From: Campylobacter concisus
Lineage (GTDB): Bacteria > Campylobacterota > Campylobacteria > Campylobacterales > Campylobacteraceae
DNA length: 64,000 nucleotides
Direction of reading: 5' to 3'
NCBI RefSeq assembly: GCF_003048835.2
Contig: NZ_CP060705.1
Coordinates: forward strand, 620,001 to 684,000
In this document: in pieces, positions 53,505 to 64,000 of the stretch
Position numbering within the stretch: position 1 is the stretch's first letter
Layout of the letters: every line of letters starts with the position of its first letter
Position numbers and translations under genes: made by a program
The notes under the pieces: model-generated
What the model saw: the letters and a program-made list of their open reading frames with translations, nothing else
Told to the model about the DNA's origin: nothing
Database searches by the model: none

Positions 53505-54365
53505 ATGAAAAATTTACTTCCACCGCCTTGGATCAAATTTCCAAGTATAGATCCATTTTCCATCGGCTGGAGGATGGGCGCTGGCGAGGATTATAAGTTT
53601 AAATTTAATGGCTGGCTAAAAACGCTAAGCCAAGATGAGCGTAGCGAGTATCAGCAGCTCTTTGCCGAGCCTGCGACGTGGCGTGGATACTGGGACGAGA
53701 GACTAGGCTCTGATGAGAGCACGCTTTTTACTTATAATGATTTCATATTAGACCTTTGGGAGCGTGAGCCTAGATATGATCTAAAGTGGCTTAAAAAGCG
53801 CTATAACGCAGGTAAGTCGGATAAATTTCTCTTATTTTGGGGTCATCAAAAGAGCGCAAATTTAAGTGCAAGCTGCCTTAGTCAGTGGTACGGCTCTAGT
53901 TTTTGTGAAGATGAAACTAAATACATTTGCGCCGAGCAATATATGATGGCTAAAAAGGCTCAGTGTTTTGGCGATGACGAGGCTTTAGAGCAAATTTTAT
54001 CCGCCAAAGATCCAACGCAGATGAAGGCGCTTGGTAGGCAGGTGCGAGGCTTTAACGATAAGGTTTGGGACGAGATAAAATTTAGCGTCGTGCTAAATGC
54101 GAGCTATTTAAAATTTAGCCAAAATGCCAAGCTGCGAGAGTTTTTGCTCTCAACAAAGGATAAAATTTTGGTTGAGGCAAGCCCTGTTGATAAAATTTGG
54201 GGTATAGGTTTGGCCGCAAGCGATGAAAATGCGCACAATCCTACGAAGTGGCGAGGGCAAAATTTGCTTGGCTTTGCGCTGATGAGAGCGAGGGACGAGA
54301 TAGCAAAGGTCTATAAAAATGTCCATTTGTGCGATGAAAATGAGCTAAATTTGGATCATTTATAA
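53505..54365 (+). CDS. NADAR-family protein (N-glycosidase fold) with N-terminal extension
   Basis: 286 residues. The C-terminal 175 residues carry the NADAR/YbiA pattern: FLLFWGHQ, LSQWYGSSF, CAEQYMMAKKAQCFGD, ALGRQVRGFNDKVWDEIKF, EASPVDKIWGIGL and WRGQNLLGFALMRARD. The first 110 residues form a separate Trp/Asp-rich region starting KNLLPPPWIKFPSIDPFS. Some NADAR proteins cleave riboflavin intermediates; others remove ADP-ribose from nucleic acid or sit in phage-defence systems. It interrupts the folP-ligA order kept in relatives, so it looks like an insertion. The specific activity is unknown. Confidence 0.85.
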   Translation: MKNLLPPPWIKFPSIDPFSIGWRMGAGEDYKFKFNGWLKTLSQDERSEYQQLFAEPATWRGYWDERLGSDESTLFTYNDFILDLWEREPRYDLKWLKKRYNAGKSDKFLLFWGHQKSANLSASCLSQWYGSSFCEDETKYICAEQYMMAKKAQCFGDDEALEQILSAKDPTQMKALGRQVRGFNDKVWDEIKFSVVLNASYLKFSQNAKLREFLLSTKDKILVEASPVDKIWGIGLAASDENAHNPTKWRGQNLLGFALMRARDEIAKVYKNVHLCDENELNLDHL

Positions 54366-54376
54366 AGTATGTTTAA

Positions 54377-57053
<2,677 letters not shown>

Positions 57054-57908
57054 CATCACTGCCGTTGCGATCGGGCACTTTGACGGCGTGCACAGGGGAC
57101 ACAAGCAGCTTCTAAAGCAGCTAGGCGAGTTTGGTGGACTTGTCGTGATCGACAAAAACAAGGCAAACATAACGCCAAAGCTAAAGCGAGCCGAGTACTC
57201 AAACTATCCTTGCTTTTTGTATGATTTTGAGAGTATAAAAGGGCTTAGCGGCGAGGAATTTATCGCACTTTTGAAGAGGGATTTTAAAAATTTAAAAAAG
57301 ATCGTTGTTGGGTTTGATTTTAGATTTGGCAGAAACAGAGCGTGGGACAAGCACGATTTGAAGAGGATTTTTGATGGCGAGATGGTCGTTGTTGATGAGG
57401 TTTGTTATGACGGCATGGGCGTGCATAGCTCATCAATCAGAGAGCTGATACGCCAAGGCAACATCGATGAGGCAAACAGGCTAATAGGCAGGGAGTACTC
57501 GATCGAGGGCGACGTGATAAAAGGGCAGGGCATCGGCGCAAAAGAGCTGGTTGCTACGCTAAATTTAGATATAAAAAGCTATCTTTTGCCGCGCGAGGGC
57601 GTTTATGCGACAAGAACTAGAATGGGCTCATACACCTATGGCTCGGTCACTTTTATAGGCAACAGGCTTAGCACGGATGGAAATTTTAGCGTCGAGACGC
57701 ACATCTTAGACGAGGTCGCGCCAAAAGTGACAAAGCACGTCGCCGTTTGCTTCATAAAACGTTTGCGTGATAATAAAAAATTTAATAATCTTAGCGAGCT
57801 AAAAGAGCAGATAAAACGCGATATAAACGAGGCTAGGCAGTGCGTGGGCGTGTGCGATCTCTTTTTTGGAGAGACGATGAGATACTTTGACGGATATGGA
57901 GCTGGTAT

Positions 57909-58613
57909 ATGAGAGATGAAATTTTTAAAGAGCCTATAAGTAAGCAGTTTGAATTTGATGACTTTGTGGCGAGCGTTTTTGACGATATGATCTCGCGCTC
58001 GGTGCCATTTTACGACGTGAGCTCAAATTTAAATGCAAAGCTGCTTGCTAAAATTTTGCCAAAATCAGCAAAAGTGTGCGACCTTGGCTGTTCTACGGCA
58101 AATAGCCTGCTTTTGCTAAACAACCTTAGAAACGACCTCGTGCTAAGCGGCGTGGATAACTCTGAGGCGATGCTTGCAAATGCAAAAAACAAGGCAAAAG
58201 CTTATGGGGCTGATATTGAATTTATCTTAGACGACATCTTAGAGTGCGAGCTAGAGGGCTTTGATGCTGTTTTGGCAAACTACACTTTGCAGTTTATCAG
58301 ACCGCCAAAAAGGGCTGATCTGGTGCAAAAAATTTATAACGGACTAAATGAAAATGGAGTTTTTTTATTTAGTGAAAAGATCATCTTTGAAGATAAAAAG
58401 CTTACTAAAAGCGTCATAGAAATTTACGAGGACTACAAGCAAGCTCAAGGCTACTCACGCTATGAGATCGCCCAAAAAAGAGAGGCACTTGAAAATGTGC
58501 TGGTGCCATACACCGAAGAAGAAAATAGAAACTTAGCCCTAAATGCTGGCTTTAAACGTGTCGAGAGCATGTTTAAATGGGGAAATTTTATGAGCTTTTT
58601 GGCGTTTAAGTAA
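57909..58613 (+). CDS. cmoA: Carboxy-S-adenosyl-L-methionine synthase (CmoA)
   Basis: 234 residues. Strong match to the CmoA pattern: EFDDFVASVFDDMISRSVPF near the N-terminus, DLGCSTANSLLLL (SAM binding), DNSEAMLANA, NYTLQFIRPPKR and LFSEKIIFEDKK, with late YSRYEIAQKREALENVL. CmoA turns SAM and prephenate into carboxy-SAM for tRNA wobble-uridine modification with CmoB. Overlaps ribF by 4 bp. 58614-58842 after it is AT-rich with no gene I can support. Confidence 0.92.
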   Translation: MRDEIFKEPISKQFEFDDFVASVFDDMISRSVPFYDVSSNLNAKLLAKILPKSAKVCDLGCSTANSLLLLNNLRNDLVLSGVDNSEAMLANAKNKAKAYGADIEFILDDILECELEGFDAVLANYTLQFIRPPKRADLVQKIYNGLNENGVFLFSEKIIFEDKKLTKSVIEIYEDYKQAQGYSRYEIAQKREALENVLVPYTEEENRNLALNAGFKRVESMFKWGNFMSFLAFK

Positions 58614-58842
58614 AATTCTCTTTTAAAAAAGCTATTTTTATAGTGCGTGTTTTATAAAACTAAAGCCCCAAATTCTAATATAAATATGGCTTACATAATG
58701 AAAATTTAAAATTAAAGACTAAAAAAGCAGCTTTTGATCTACTAAGTAATCGCCTGAAGCTTATCAAATCAATCAAAACAAATATAAAAATAAGTGATAT
58801 CTTTGGGTTTATAAAACTAGAAATTTAAATTTAATAATAAAG

Positions 58843-58871
58843 AAATTTAGCGGGAGTTACCCGCTAAATTT
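58843..58871 (-). terminator. Terminator overlapping the end of fdhF
   Basis: A perfect 12-bp stem, AAATTTAGCGGG (58843-58854) with CCCGCTAAATTT (58860-58871), loop AGTTA, overlapping the fdhF stop codon. The minus-strand tail is TTTCTTTATTATT. Confidence 0.85.
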
Positions 58872-61146
58872 ACTCATTTATCGCTGCATTTCCATGGTGG
58901 TGGAAGTCATCGTAGATGATCTTAGAAGTTTGGAATTTCTCGCGTTTTAGCTCGCGAACTCGTAAAAATTCCTCTTCATCGATCTTTTTGATCTGGATAG
59001 CTGCTTTAAATGTCGGAGTCTTACTGATGTAGTCCCAGCCGCTGCTTGTTAGCTCGTTGCAAGAGCTCTCCCAGTAGTGGAAGGTCATCTGGATGATGCC
59101 ATCAGGCACGATGTCAGTCACTTCAGCTTTTACGACGATGTAGCCGTATCTACTCCAAGCTTTGATGAAGTCGCCTTGTTTTAGCCCGTATCTCTCTGCA
59201 AGCGCTGGGCTCATCTCAGCGATAGGTCCGATGCTATCTCCGCCCTCTTCGATGGCACGTGAGCGTCTTGTCATGGTGCCAACTGTGTATTGATAGACTT
59301 TTCTTGTAGTTAAAAGCTGTATCGGATACTCAGCGTCAGTCTTCTCATCGACTGAACCAGCCATGATAGGATACTCTGGTGACATATTCATCTTCTTAGC
59401 AAACTCAAGTTTTGCGCTCTCGATCTCATCAGCCTTATCCACAAATAGGCATGGCACGAAGCGGCCTTTACCATCAGGTGTAAAGAATTTCTTATCAAGA
59501 TAGAGGCTCTGACCGCCCATATCATCTTCAGTTGGGCATGGCCAGTGAAGTCCGTGATATTTTTTAAGTCTATAATAGCTCATGCCGCCGTAGCGTCTAG
59601 GGTCGCATTTTCTAACTTCTTCCCAAATTTCTTCTGGTGAGTTAAAATTAAAACCCTCAGTTGCGCCCAAACGGCGTGCGATCTCGCAAACGATCCACCA
59701 GTCTTGTCTAGCATCTCCTGGAGGTGTTATGACTGCTTCGTTGTGCTGGACACGGCGCTCTGCGTTTGTGTAAAGACCCTCTTTTTCACTACTTGCCACG
59801 CCAGGCAGAACGACGTCAGCTTTTAGCGATGTCTCAGTTAAAAATAGGTCTTGAACCACGTAGAAATCGACATTTGCAATGCCTTTTAAGAAGTGGTTTG
59901 TATTTGGCTCAGAGATAACTGGGTTTTCGCCGATGGTCCAGAAGAAATGCACTCTGCCATCAAGGATCGCATCAGGCACTTCAGTCTTGTGGATGCCTAT
60001 CTTTGAGTTTAAAAATCCAGGTTCTAGGTGCCACATTTTCTCAAACCAAGCTCTTTGCTCAGAGTCGGTGACTGAGCCAAGATTTGGAAAGATATTTGGC
60101 AAAACGCCCATATCGCAGCAGCCTTGAACGTTCTCTTGACCTCTAAGTGGCAAGTCGCCTGTGCCAAGCTCGCAGATATTACCAGTGATCAAGAATAAAT
60201 TTGATACGTCGCAAACTCCGCCAACGCCGTGGTTGAAGTGAGTTACGCCCATGCCGTGAGTGATGACGGCTGGTTTTGTGGTGGCATACATTCTAGCAGC
60301 TGCTCTGATATCCTCTGGATTTAGCCTTGTGTATTTAGCTACAACCTCTGGGGCATAGTCTTTTACAGCTTCTTTAACGTACTCGATGCCTATTGTGTGA
60401 TCTCTTACAAATTCCTCATTTACAAGGCCTTCTTCGATGATAGTGTAAAGAAGTGCGTTGATAACTGGGATGTTGTGCTCAGGCTCTAGCTGCAAGTGGA
60501 TGTCTGCTCTACTTGCAAACTCAGTCTTGATAGGGTCGATAACGATCAGTTTTGCACCGCGGTTTAGCGCTCTTTGGATGTGCATAGCTGCGATTGGGTG
60601 ACCATTTTCTGGGTTTGAGCCTATCATTAATATACAGTTACTATAAGTGCCAATCTCTGTAAAGCTATTTGTGGCAGCTCCGTTTCCGATTGTTTTAGCA
60701 AGTCCTGCTACTGTCGGAGCGTGTCAAATTCTAGCGCAGTGATCGACGTTGTTTGTGCCAATTACAGCGCGCATTAGCTTTTGAGCGACGTAGTTGTCTT
60801 CAAGCGTACAGCGTGCTGAGAAATTTCCTGCTAATGAGTCAGGGCCGTATTTTTCTTTTGCCTCTTTCATCTTTTCTACGACAAGATCAAGCGCCTCGTC
60901 CCAGCTAGCTTCTTCAAATTCACCATCCTTTGAAAAGACTCCGTTTTTCTTTCTAATAAGCGGCTTTGTAAGTCTGTCCGGACTTGCAACGTAGTCCCAG
61001 CCATAAAAGCCCTTTAAACATAAATTTCCTTGATTGACTGGATTGTCTTCGACGCCAGTAGCGGCACGAACGACGTTGTTTTCCACGTGCAAGGTTACTT
61101 GACAGCCTGTCCCGCAATAAGGACAGATGACTTTGCCTTCTTTCAT
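58870..61146 (-). CDS. fdhF: Formate dehydrogenase (FdhF type), selenocysteine-containing
   Basis: 758 residues if UGA at 60724-60726 is read as Sec141; as plain stops the frame would be two pieces, but both sides align continuously to formate dehydrogenase (DHCARI-U-HAPTVAGL). Start ATG 61146 with AGGAG 6 bp upstream (GTG 61149 possible). The [4Fe-4S] site is CPYCGTGC plus CLKG; molybdopterin domains follow (MIGSNPENGHPIAAMHI, LPLRGQENVQGCCDMG, VKAEVTDIVPDGIIQMTFHY). No twin-arginine signal and a length near E. coli FdhF (715) point to the cytoplasmic formate-hydrogenlyase-type enzyme, unlike the longer exported FdhA of C. jejuni. It oxidises formate to CO2. No partner subunit adjoins it, so electron acceptor genes must lie elsewhere. 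Confidence 0.9.
60686..60726 (-). promoter_or_regulatory. Bacterial SECIS element for Sec141 of fdhF
   Basis: Immediately after the UGA (60726-60724), the mRNA can fold an apical hairpin AGCA-GGACT-TGCT (60709-60697) on an outer stem UCCG-side/CCGA pairing (60717-60714 with 60689-60686). The GCAGGnCnnGC loop resembles the E. coli fdhF SECIS apical loop bound by SelB. Spacing from the UGA fits. Confidence 0.75.
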
Positions 61147-61163
61147 CACTTTCTCCTTCTAAT

Positions 61164-61200
61164 TATGCAGTTTCTGCATATTTATTTTGAGTAATATTAC
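61164..61200. promoter_or_regulatory. Two perfect palindromes upstream of fdhF
   Basis: TATGCAG-TTT-CTGCATA (61164-61180) and GTAATATTAC (61191-61200) lie 18-54 bp before the fdhF ATG, in a 335-bp gap (61147-61481) otherwise AT-rich with no gene I can support. They are candidate regulator sites or, for the first, a leader hairpin. Neither matches the FNR/CRP form. Confidence 0.4.
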
Positions 61201-61481
61201 TAGCGTAAAACTTAATCTTTTATGAAAAATTCTTTATTTAAAAAATAAATTTTAATTTTAAGTTATATTTTATATAAAATTTAAAAAGCCGAATATATAG
61301 GAATTTAAAAAATATGCTAAATTTGCAGAAATTTCTAAAATTTATCAAATAAGAAATAAATTGTGTAAATTTGACACAGAAGCTGAAAGATGAAAAATTA
61401 AATTTAAATTTAGTTTGTGGCAAGATGTTTAAACTATAAAAATAAAAGAGAAATTTTGAAAGTAAAAAGTGAAATTTAAAG

Positions 61482-61500
61482 GGAGAGCAGATCGCTCTCC
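61482..61500 (-). terminator. Terminator after rpsO
   Basis: GGAGAGC (61482-61488), loop AGATC, GCTCTCC (61494-61500), a perfect 7-bp stem starting 6 bp beyond the rpsO stop; minus-strand tail CTTTAAATTT. Confidence 0.8.
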
Positions 61501-61506
61501 GTGAGA

Positions 61507-61779
61507 TTATTTATCTCTTAAGCCAAGCTCAGAGATTAGTTTTGAATATGTAGTATAGTCTTTATTTTTAAGATACTTTAAAAGTCTTTTTCTTTGACCA
61601 ACTAGTTTCAAAAGACCTAAGCGTGATGAAAAGTCTTTTTTGAAAATTTTAAGGTGTTCTGTAAGTTCAGTTATTCTAGCTGTTAAAAGAGCTATTTGAA
61701 CTTCTGGAGAGCCTGTATCTCCCTCTTTTCTAGCGAATTTCGCAACTATTTGAGCTTTTTTAGCCGAATCCAAAGCCAT
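61507..61779 (-). CDS. rpsO: 30S ribosomal protein S15
   Basis: 90 residues. Typical S15: [60 protein letters not shown] and the closing [13 protein letters not shown]. It is a primary 16S rRNA binder in the platform. Strong AGGAGG ribosome site 5-6 bp before the ATG and an extended -10 promoter just upstream. The leader is too short (about 28 nt) for a large autoregulatory fold. Confidence 0.98.
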   Translation of the reverse strand: MALDSAKKAQIVAKFARKEGDTGSPEVQIALLTARITELTEHLKIFKKDFSSRLGLLKLVGQRKRLLKYLKNKDYTTYSKLISELGLRDK

Positions 61780-61813
61780 GATGACCTCCTGATTGGTGAA
61801 TTTTGGAAGAGCG

Positions 61814-61822
61814 ATTATAGCA
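61814..61822 (-). promoter_or_regulatory. Extended -10 promoter of rpsO
   Basis: On the minus strand TGCTATAAT, 35 bp before the rpsO ATG. Confidence 0.65.
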
Positions 61823-61889
61823 TTTAAAACATAAAATTAGATAAAACGGCGCTTTTTAAAAATTAATGAAAAATGCAGTAAAAATTTTA

Positions 61890-61895
61890 TAAAAT
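61890..61895 (+). promoter_or_regulatory. Probable -10 for the Rrf2-flhA operon
   Basis: TAAAAT in TTTTATAAAATAAGG, 31 bp before the ATG; AAGGAAG is the ribosome site. Confidence 0.5.
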
Positions 61896-61925
61896 AAGGG
61901 CTATTTAAAGAGTTAAGGAAGATAA

Positions 61926-62330
61926 ATGCTTTTTACAAAGGCAAGCGAATACGCTCTACTTTCGCTTATTTTAATATCTCAAAAATCATCGCCAGTTGAT
62001 GTCGATACGATCTCAAATGAGCTTAAAATTTCAAAAAGCTTTCTGGCAAAAATTTTACAAAATTTAGCAAAAGATGGAGTTTTAAAGTCATTTAAAGGGG
62101 CAAATGGCGGTTTTGCACTAAACGGCGAACCTGAAAATTTAAGTATAAAAAAGATAATAGAATGTGCTGAAAAACGCGAACTAAGCGTCTTTGAGTGCTC
62201 ATCTTCAGCGCTTGGCTGCCCGTCAAATAAAGCCTCAAGCTGTCAAATTTGGTCGATGTTTAGTGGCCTTCAAGGCAAGATCGACGAGATGCTTGATGCG
62301 ATCAAACTAAGTGACATCGTTAAGAAGTAA
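61926..62330 (+). CDS. Rrf2-family transcription regulator with Cys cluster motif
   Basis: 134 residues. N-terminal winged helix ([48 protein letters not shown] wing). Near the C-terminus the cysteine arrangement C-x6-C-x7-C (CSSSALGC, then SSC) matches Fe-S-binding members such as IscR and NsrR, with an extra Cys in IIECAEK. It may sense iron-sulfur status, oxygen or NO. Only 2 bp separate it from flhA, so they are cotranscribed, an arrangement also present in C. jejuni. Confidence 0.88.
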   Translation: MLFTKASEYALLSLILISQKSSPVDVDTISNELKISKSFLAKILQNLAKDGVLKSFKGANGGFALNGEPENLSIKKIIECAEKRELSVFECSSSALGCPSNKASSCQIWSMFSGLQGKIDEMLDAIKLSDIVKK

Positions 62331-62332
62331 AG

Positions 62333-64000
62333 TTGGCAAAGCAAAAAAATAATATTTTGACTCTTGTCGCACCATTTCTTGCGCCAATTGTCAAATTTAA
62401 AAGTCTTAGCATCGTTGGCATCATCGTTGCCATCCTTGCTATCATCATCGTGCCGCTTCCAAGCGCGGTCCTTGACTTTTTCTTGGCACTTTCGATCTCG
62501 ATTTCAGTGCTTATTATTTTGATCTCGATCTACGTGCCAAAACCAACTGACCTTAGTACGTTTCCGACGCTTATTCTCATCATCACGCTTTTTCGTCTCT
62601 CGTTAAACATAGCAACCACGCGTATGATATTAAGCGAAGGTCATAACGGCCCAGAAGCGGTCAGTGAGATCATCTCAAGCTTTGGAAATTTTGTCGTTGG
62701 TGGCAACTTCGTCATCGGCACCATCGTCTTTTGTATCTTGGTACTCATAAATTTCATGGTCGTAACAAAGGGTTCAACCCGTGTGAGCGAGGTGCAAGCT
62801 CGTTTTACACTTGATGCTATGCCTGGTAAGCAAATGGCGATAGATGCGGACCTAAACGCAGGTCTAATAGACGAAAAAACAGCGCGCGAAAGACGTCAAG
62901 CCATCATCGGCGAGGCAAATTTCTACGGCGCGATGGATGGTTCGTCTAAATTTATAAAAGGTGACGCCGTAGCCGGCATCATCATCACTATCATTAACAT
63001 CATCGGCGGCTTTGCTATTGGCTCGTTTCAACACGGCCTTGATATGGCGACATCGGCCCAGTACTATACGATCTTAACTATCGGTGATGGCCTAGTTAGC
63101 CAGATACCTGGACTTATCACTTCAACAGCGACTGCTATCATCATCACAAGGGCTAGCAAAGATGACGAGGACTTTGCAGAAGGCACGCTAAATCAGCTAT
63201 TAGGGGATTATAAAACCTTGCTAATAGTTGGCTTCATACTATTTATGTTTGCCCTTGTTCCAGGACTTCCGACGCTTTCGCTTGGCTTTATAGCACTGCT
63301 ATTTTTGGGGCTTGGCTACATTGTCAAGCAGACCAAAGATGGCGGGCTAAATTTAAACCTTGCGCCAAAAGAAAAAGCAGCTGGCAAAAAAGCTGGCGGT
63401 GCTGCGCCAAGTGCGGCTGGAGCTGGCGGAGCAAGTGCAGGTGCTGCTAAAACTCCAAAAAAGAGCGACGAAGAGATCGCAAGAGAAGAAGAGACAAAGA
63501 TAAATGACATCTTAAAGCTTGAAATTTTAGAGCTTGACCTAGGATATGGACTACTAAAGCTAGCTGATGTTGATCTAATCGAGAGAATTCGCGCTATGAG
63601 GCGAAATATCGCTTCAAGTCTTGGCTTTTTGATGCCAAAGATAAGGATCCGCGACAACCTTCAGCTACCGCCAAACGAGTACCGCTTCAAGCTAAAAGGT
63701 ATCATCATCGGTCAGGGTGAAATTTATGCGGATAAATTTCTAGCGATGGATAGTGGGCTTGTTAGTGAGGATATCGAGGGGATACCGACAAAAGAGCCAG
63801 CTTTTGGGCTAGACGCTCTTTGGATCGATGCTAGCGTCAAAGAGGACGCCATACTTAGCGGCTACACGATAGTTGACCCTGCAAGCGTCATCTCAACGCA
63901 TATGAGTGAGCTCATCAAGCAAAACGCAGCCGAGCTTCTAACTCGCCAAGAGACGCAAAATTTACTAGACAAACTAAAGATCGACTACCCAGTCGTGGTC
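62333..64000 (+). CDS. flhA: FlhA flagellar export protein (C-terminus outside window)
   Basis: The first 556 residues are present; TTG start 2 bp after the Rrf2 gene. N-terminal TM region: [40 protein letters not shown], the conserved FHIPEP signature region [16 protein letters not shown] followed by [20 protein letters not shown], and later TM helices up to about 330. An Ala/Gly/Lys-rich linker (about 345-380) leads to the cytoplasmic domain that docks chaperone-substrate pairs. In Campylobacter FlhA is also needed for sigma54-dependent flagellar gene expression. Confidence 0.95.
   Translation, partial: MAKQKNNILTLVAPFLAPIVKFKSLSIVGIIVAILAIIIVPLPSAVLDFFLALSISISVLIILISIYVPKPTDLSTFPTLILIITLFRLSLNIATTRMILSEGHNGPEAVSEIISSFGNFVVGGNFVIGTIVFCILVLINFMVVTKGSTRVSEVQARFTLDAMPGKQMAIDADLNAGLIDEKTARERRQAIIGEANFYGAMDGSSKFIKGDAVAGIIITIINIIGGFAIGSFQHGLDMATSAQYYTILTIGDGLVSQIPGLITSTATAIIITRASKDDEDFAEGTLNQLLGDYKTLLIVGFILFMFALVPGLPTLSLGFIALLFLGLGYIVKQTKDGGLNLNLAPKEKAAGKKAGGAAPSAAGAGGASAGAAKTPKKSDEEIAREEETKINDILKLEILELDLGYGLLKLADVDLIERIRAMRRNIASSLGFLMPKIRIRDNLQLPPNEYRFKLKGIIIGQGEIYADKFLAMDSGLVSEDIEGIPTKEPAFGLDALWIDASVKEDAILSGYTIVDPASVISTHMSELIKQNAAELLTRQETQNLLDKLKIDYPVVV

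Noticed and set aside
60724-61149. Formate dehydrogenase as two separate genes or a pseudogene split by a stop.
   Set aside because: Sequence on both sides of the UGA is continuous formate dehydrogenase, the UGA is at the known Sec position, and a SECIS-like hairpin follows.
61238-61423. 61-codon minus-strand frame upstream of fdhF.
   Set aside because: Phe/Lys/Asn low-complexity composition from AT-rich DNA; no ribosome site or family match.

Overview
The window is a gene-dense, AT-rich stretch of an epsilonproteobacterial (Campylobacterota) chromosome. It is almost certainly a Campylobacter outside the C. jejuni/C. coli pair; C. concisus or a near relative is my best guess. The reasons are many TTG starts, extended -10 promoters (TGNTAAAAT/TATAAT) with no clear -35, the abundant AAATTTA-type words, and gene order. 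From memory of C. jejuni and H. pylori maps, several blocks keep conserved order: lon-bamD-fliW, rpsF-ssb-rpsR-holA-rnr-ilvC-dprA-ruvX, nadK-recN-cbrR-tatD-mltD-rlpA-lptCA-engB-mrdA, rppH-lysC-hobA-holB-folP-ligA-tlyA-ribF-cmoA, and rpsO-rrf2-flhA.

Layout. 1-1.8 kb: lon (cut by the window edge), bamD and divergent fliW. 1.85-8.1 kb: an unusual run of a 1403-residue exported protein overlapped by three prepilin-like genes, resembling a minor-pilin plus tip-protein module. 8.2-12.4 kb: ribosome hibernation factor, tRNA-Asn, a PepSY periplasmic protein, a repetitive Asn/Glu-rich protein and an OmpR-type two-component pair. 12.4-16.6 kb: a 580-bp gap with a possible 53-codon gene, then a 1213-residue autotransporter with a chymotrypsin-like protease triad. 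16.7-20.6 kb, mostly minus strand: tRNA-Met, ppa, a BOF-fold protein, adk, aspS. 20.6-32.2 kb: a tightly packed plus-strand series for NAD phosphorylation, DNA repair, c-di-GMP signalling, peptidoglycan cleavage, LPS transport/Kdo synthesis and cell elongation, with hisB in the middle. 32.4-37.5 kb, minus: S18, SSB, S6, DNA polymerase delta, RNase R and an HDOD protein. 37.6-41.3 kb, plus: ilvC, a polysaccharide-deacetylase-like protein, dprA, ruvX. 41.3-46.3 kb, minus: a degenerate kinase/receiver protein, queA, tatC, tatB, hemW, an AraC regulator. 46.4-49.5 kb: a TonB-dependent receptor with a Fur-like box and a PepSY membrane protein. 49.5-58.6 kb: housekeeping genes, interrupted by one NADAR-family accessory gene. 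58.9-61.1 kb, minus: a formate dehydrogenase (FdhF type) with an in-frame UGA selenocysteine codon and a recognisable SECIS hairpin. 61.5-64 kb: rpsO, an Rrf2-type regulator and the start of flhA (cut by the window edge).

Functional themes are envelope building (BamD, LptA/LptC, KdsC, RlpA, MltD, PBP2, Tat), surface interaction (pilin-like module, autotransporter), iron acquisition (receptor, AraC, PepSY membrane protein), anaerobic formate metabolism, and flagellar control (FliW, FlhA). I saw no rRNA, CRISPR array, insertion sequence or prophage. The least explained parts are the 1.85-8.1 kb module, the repetitive gene at 9.7 kb, the degenerate signalling protein at 41.3 kb, the NADAR gene at 53.5 kb, and the paired 21-bp-spaced repeats in front of the iron receptor.
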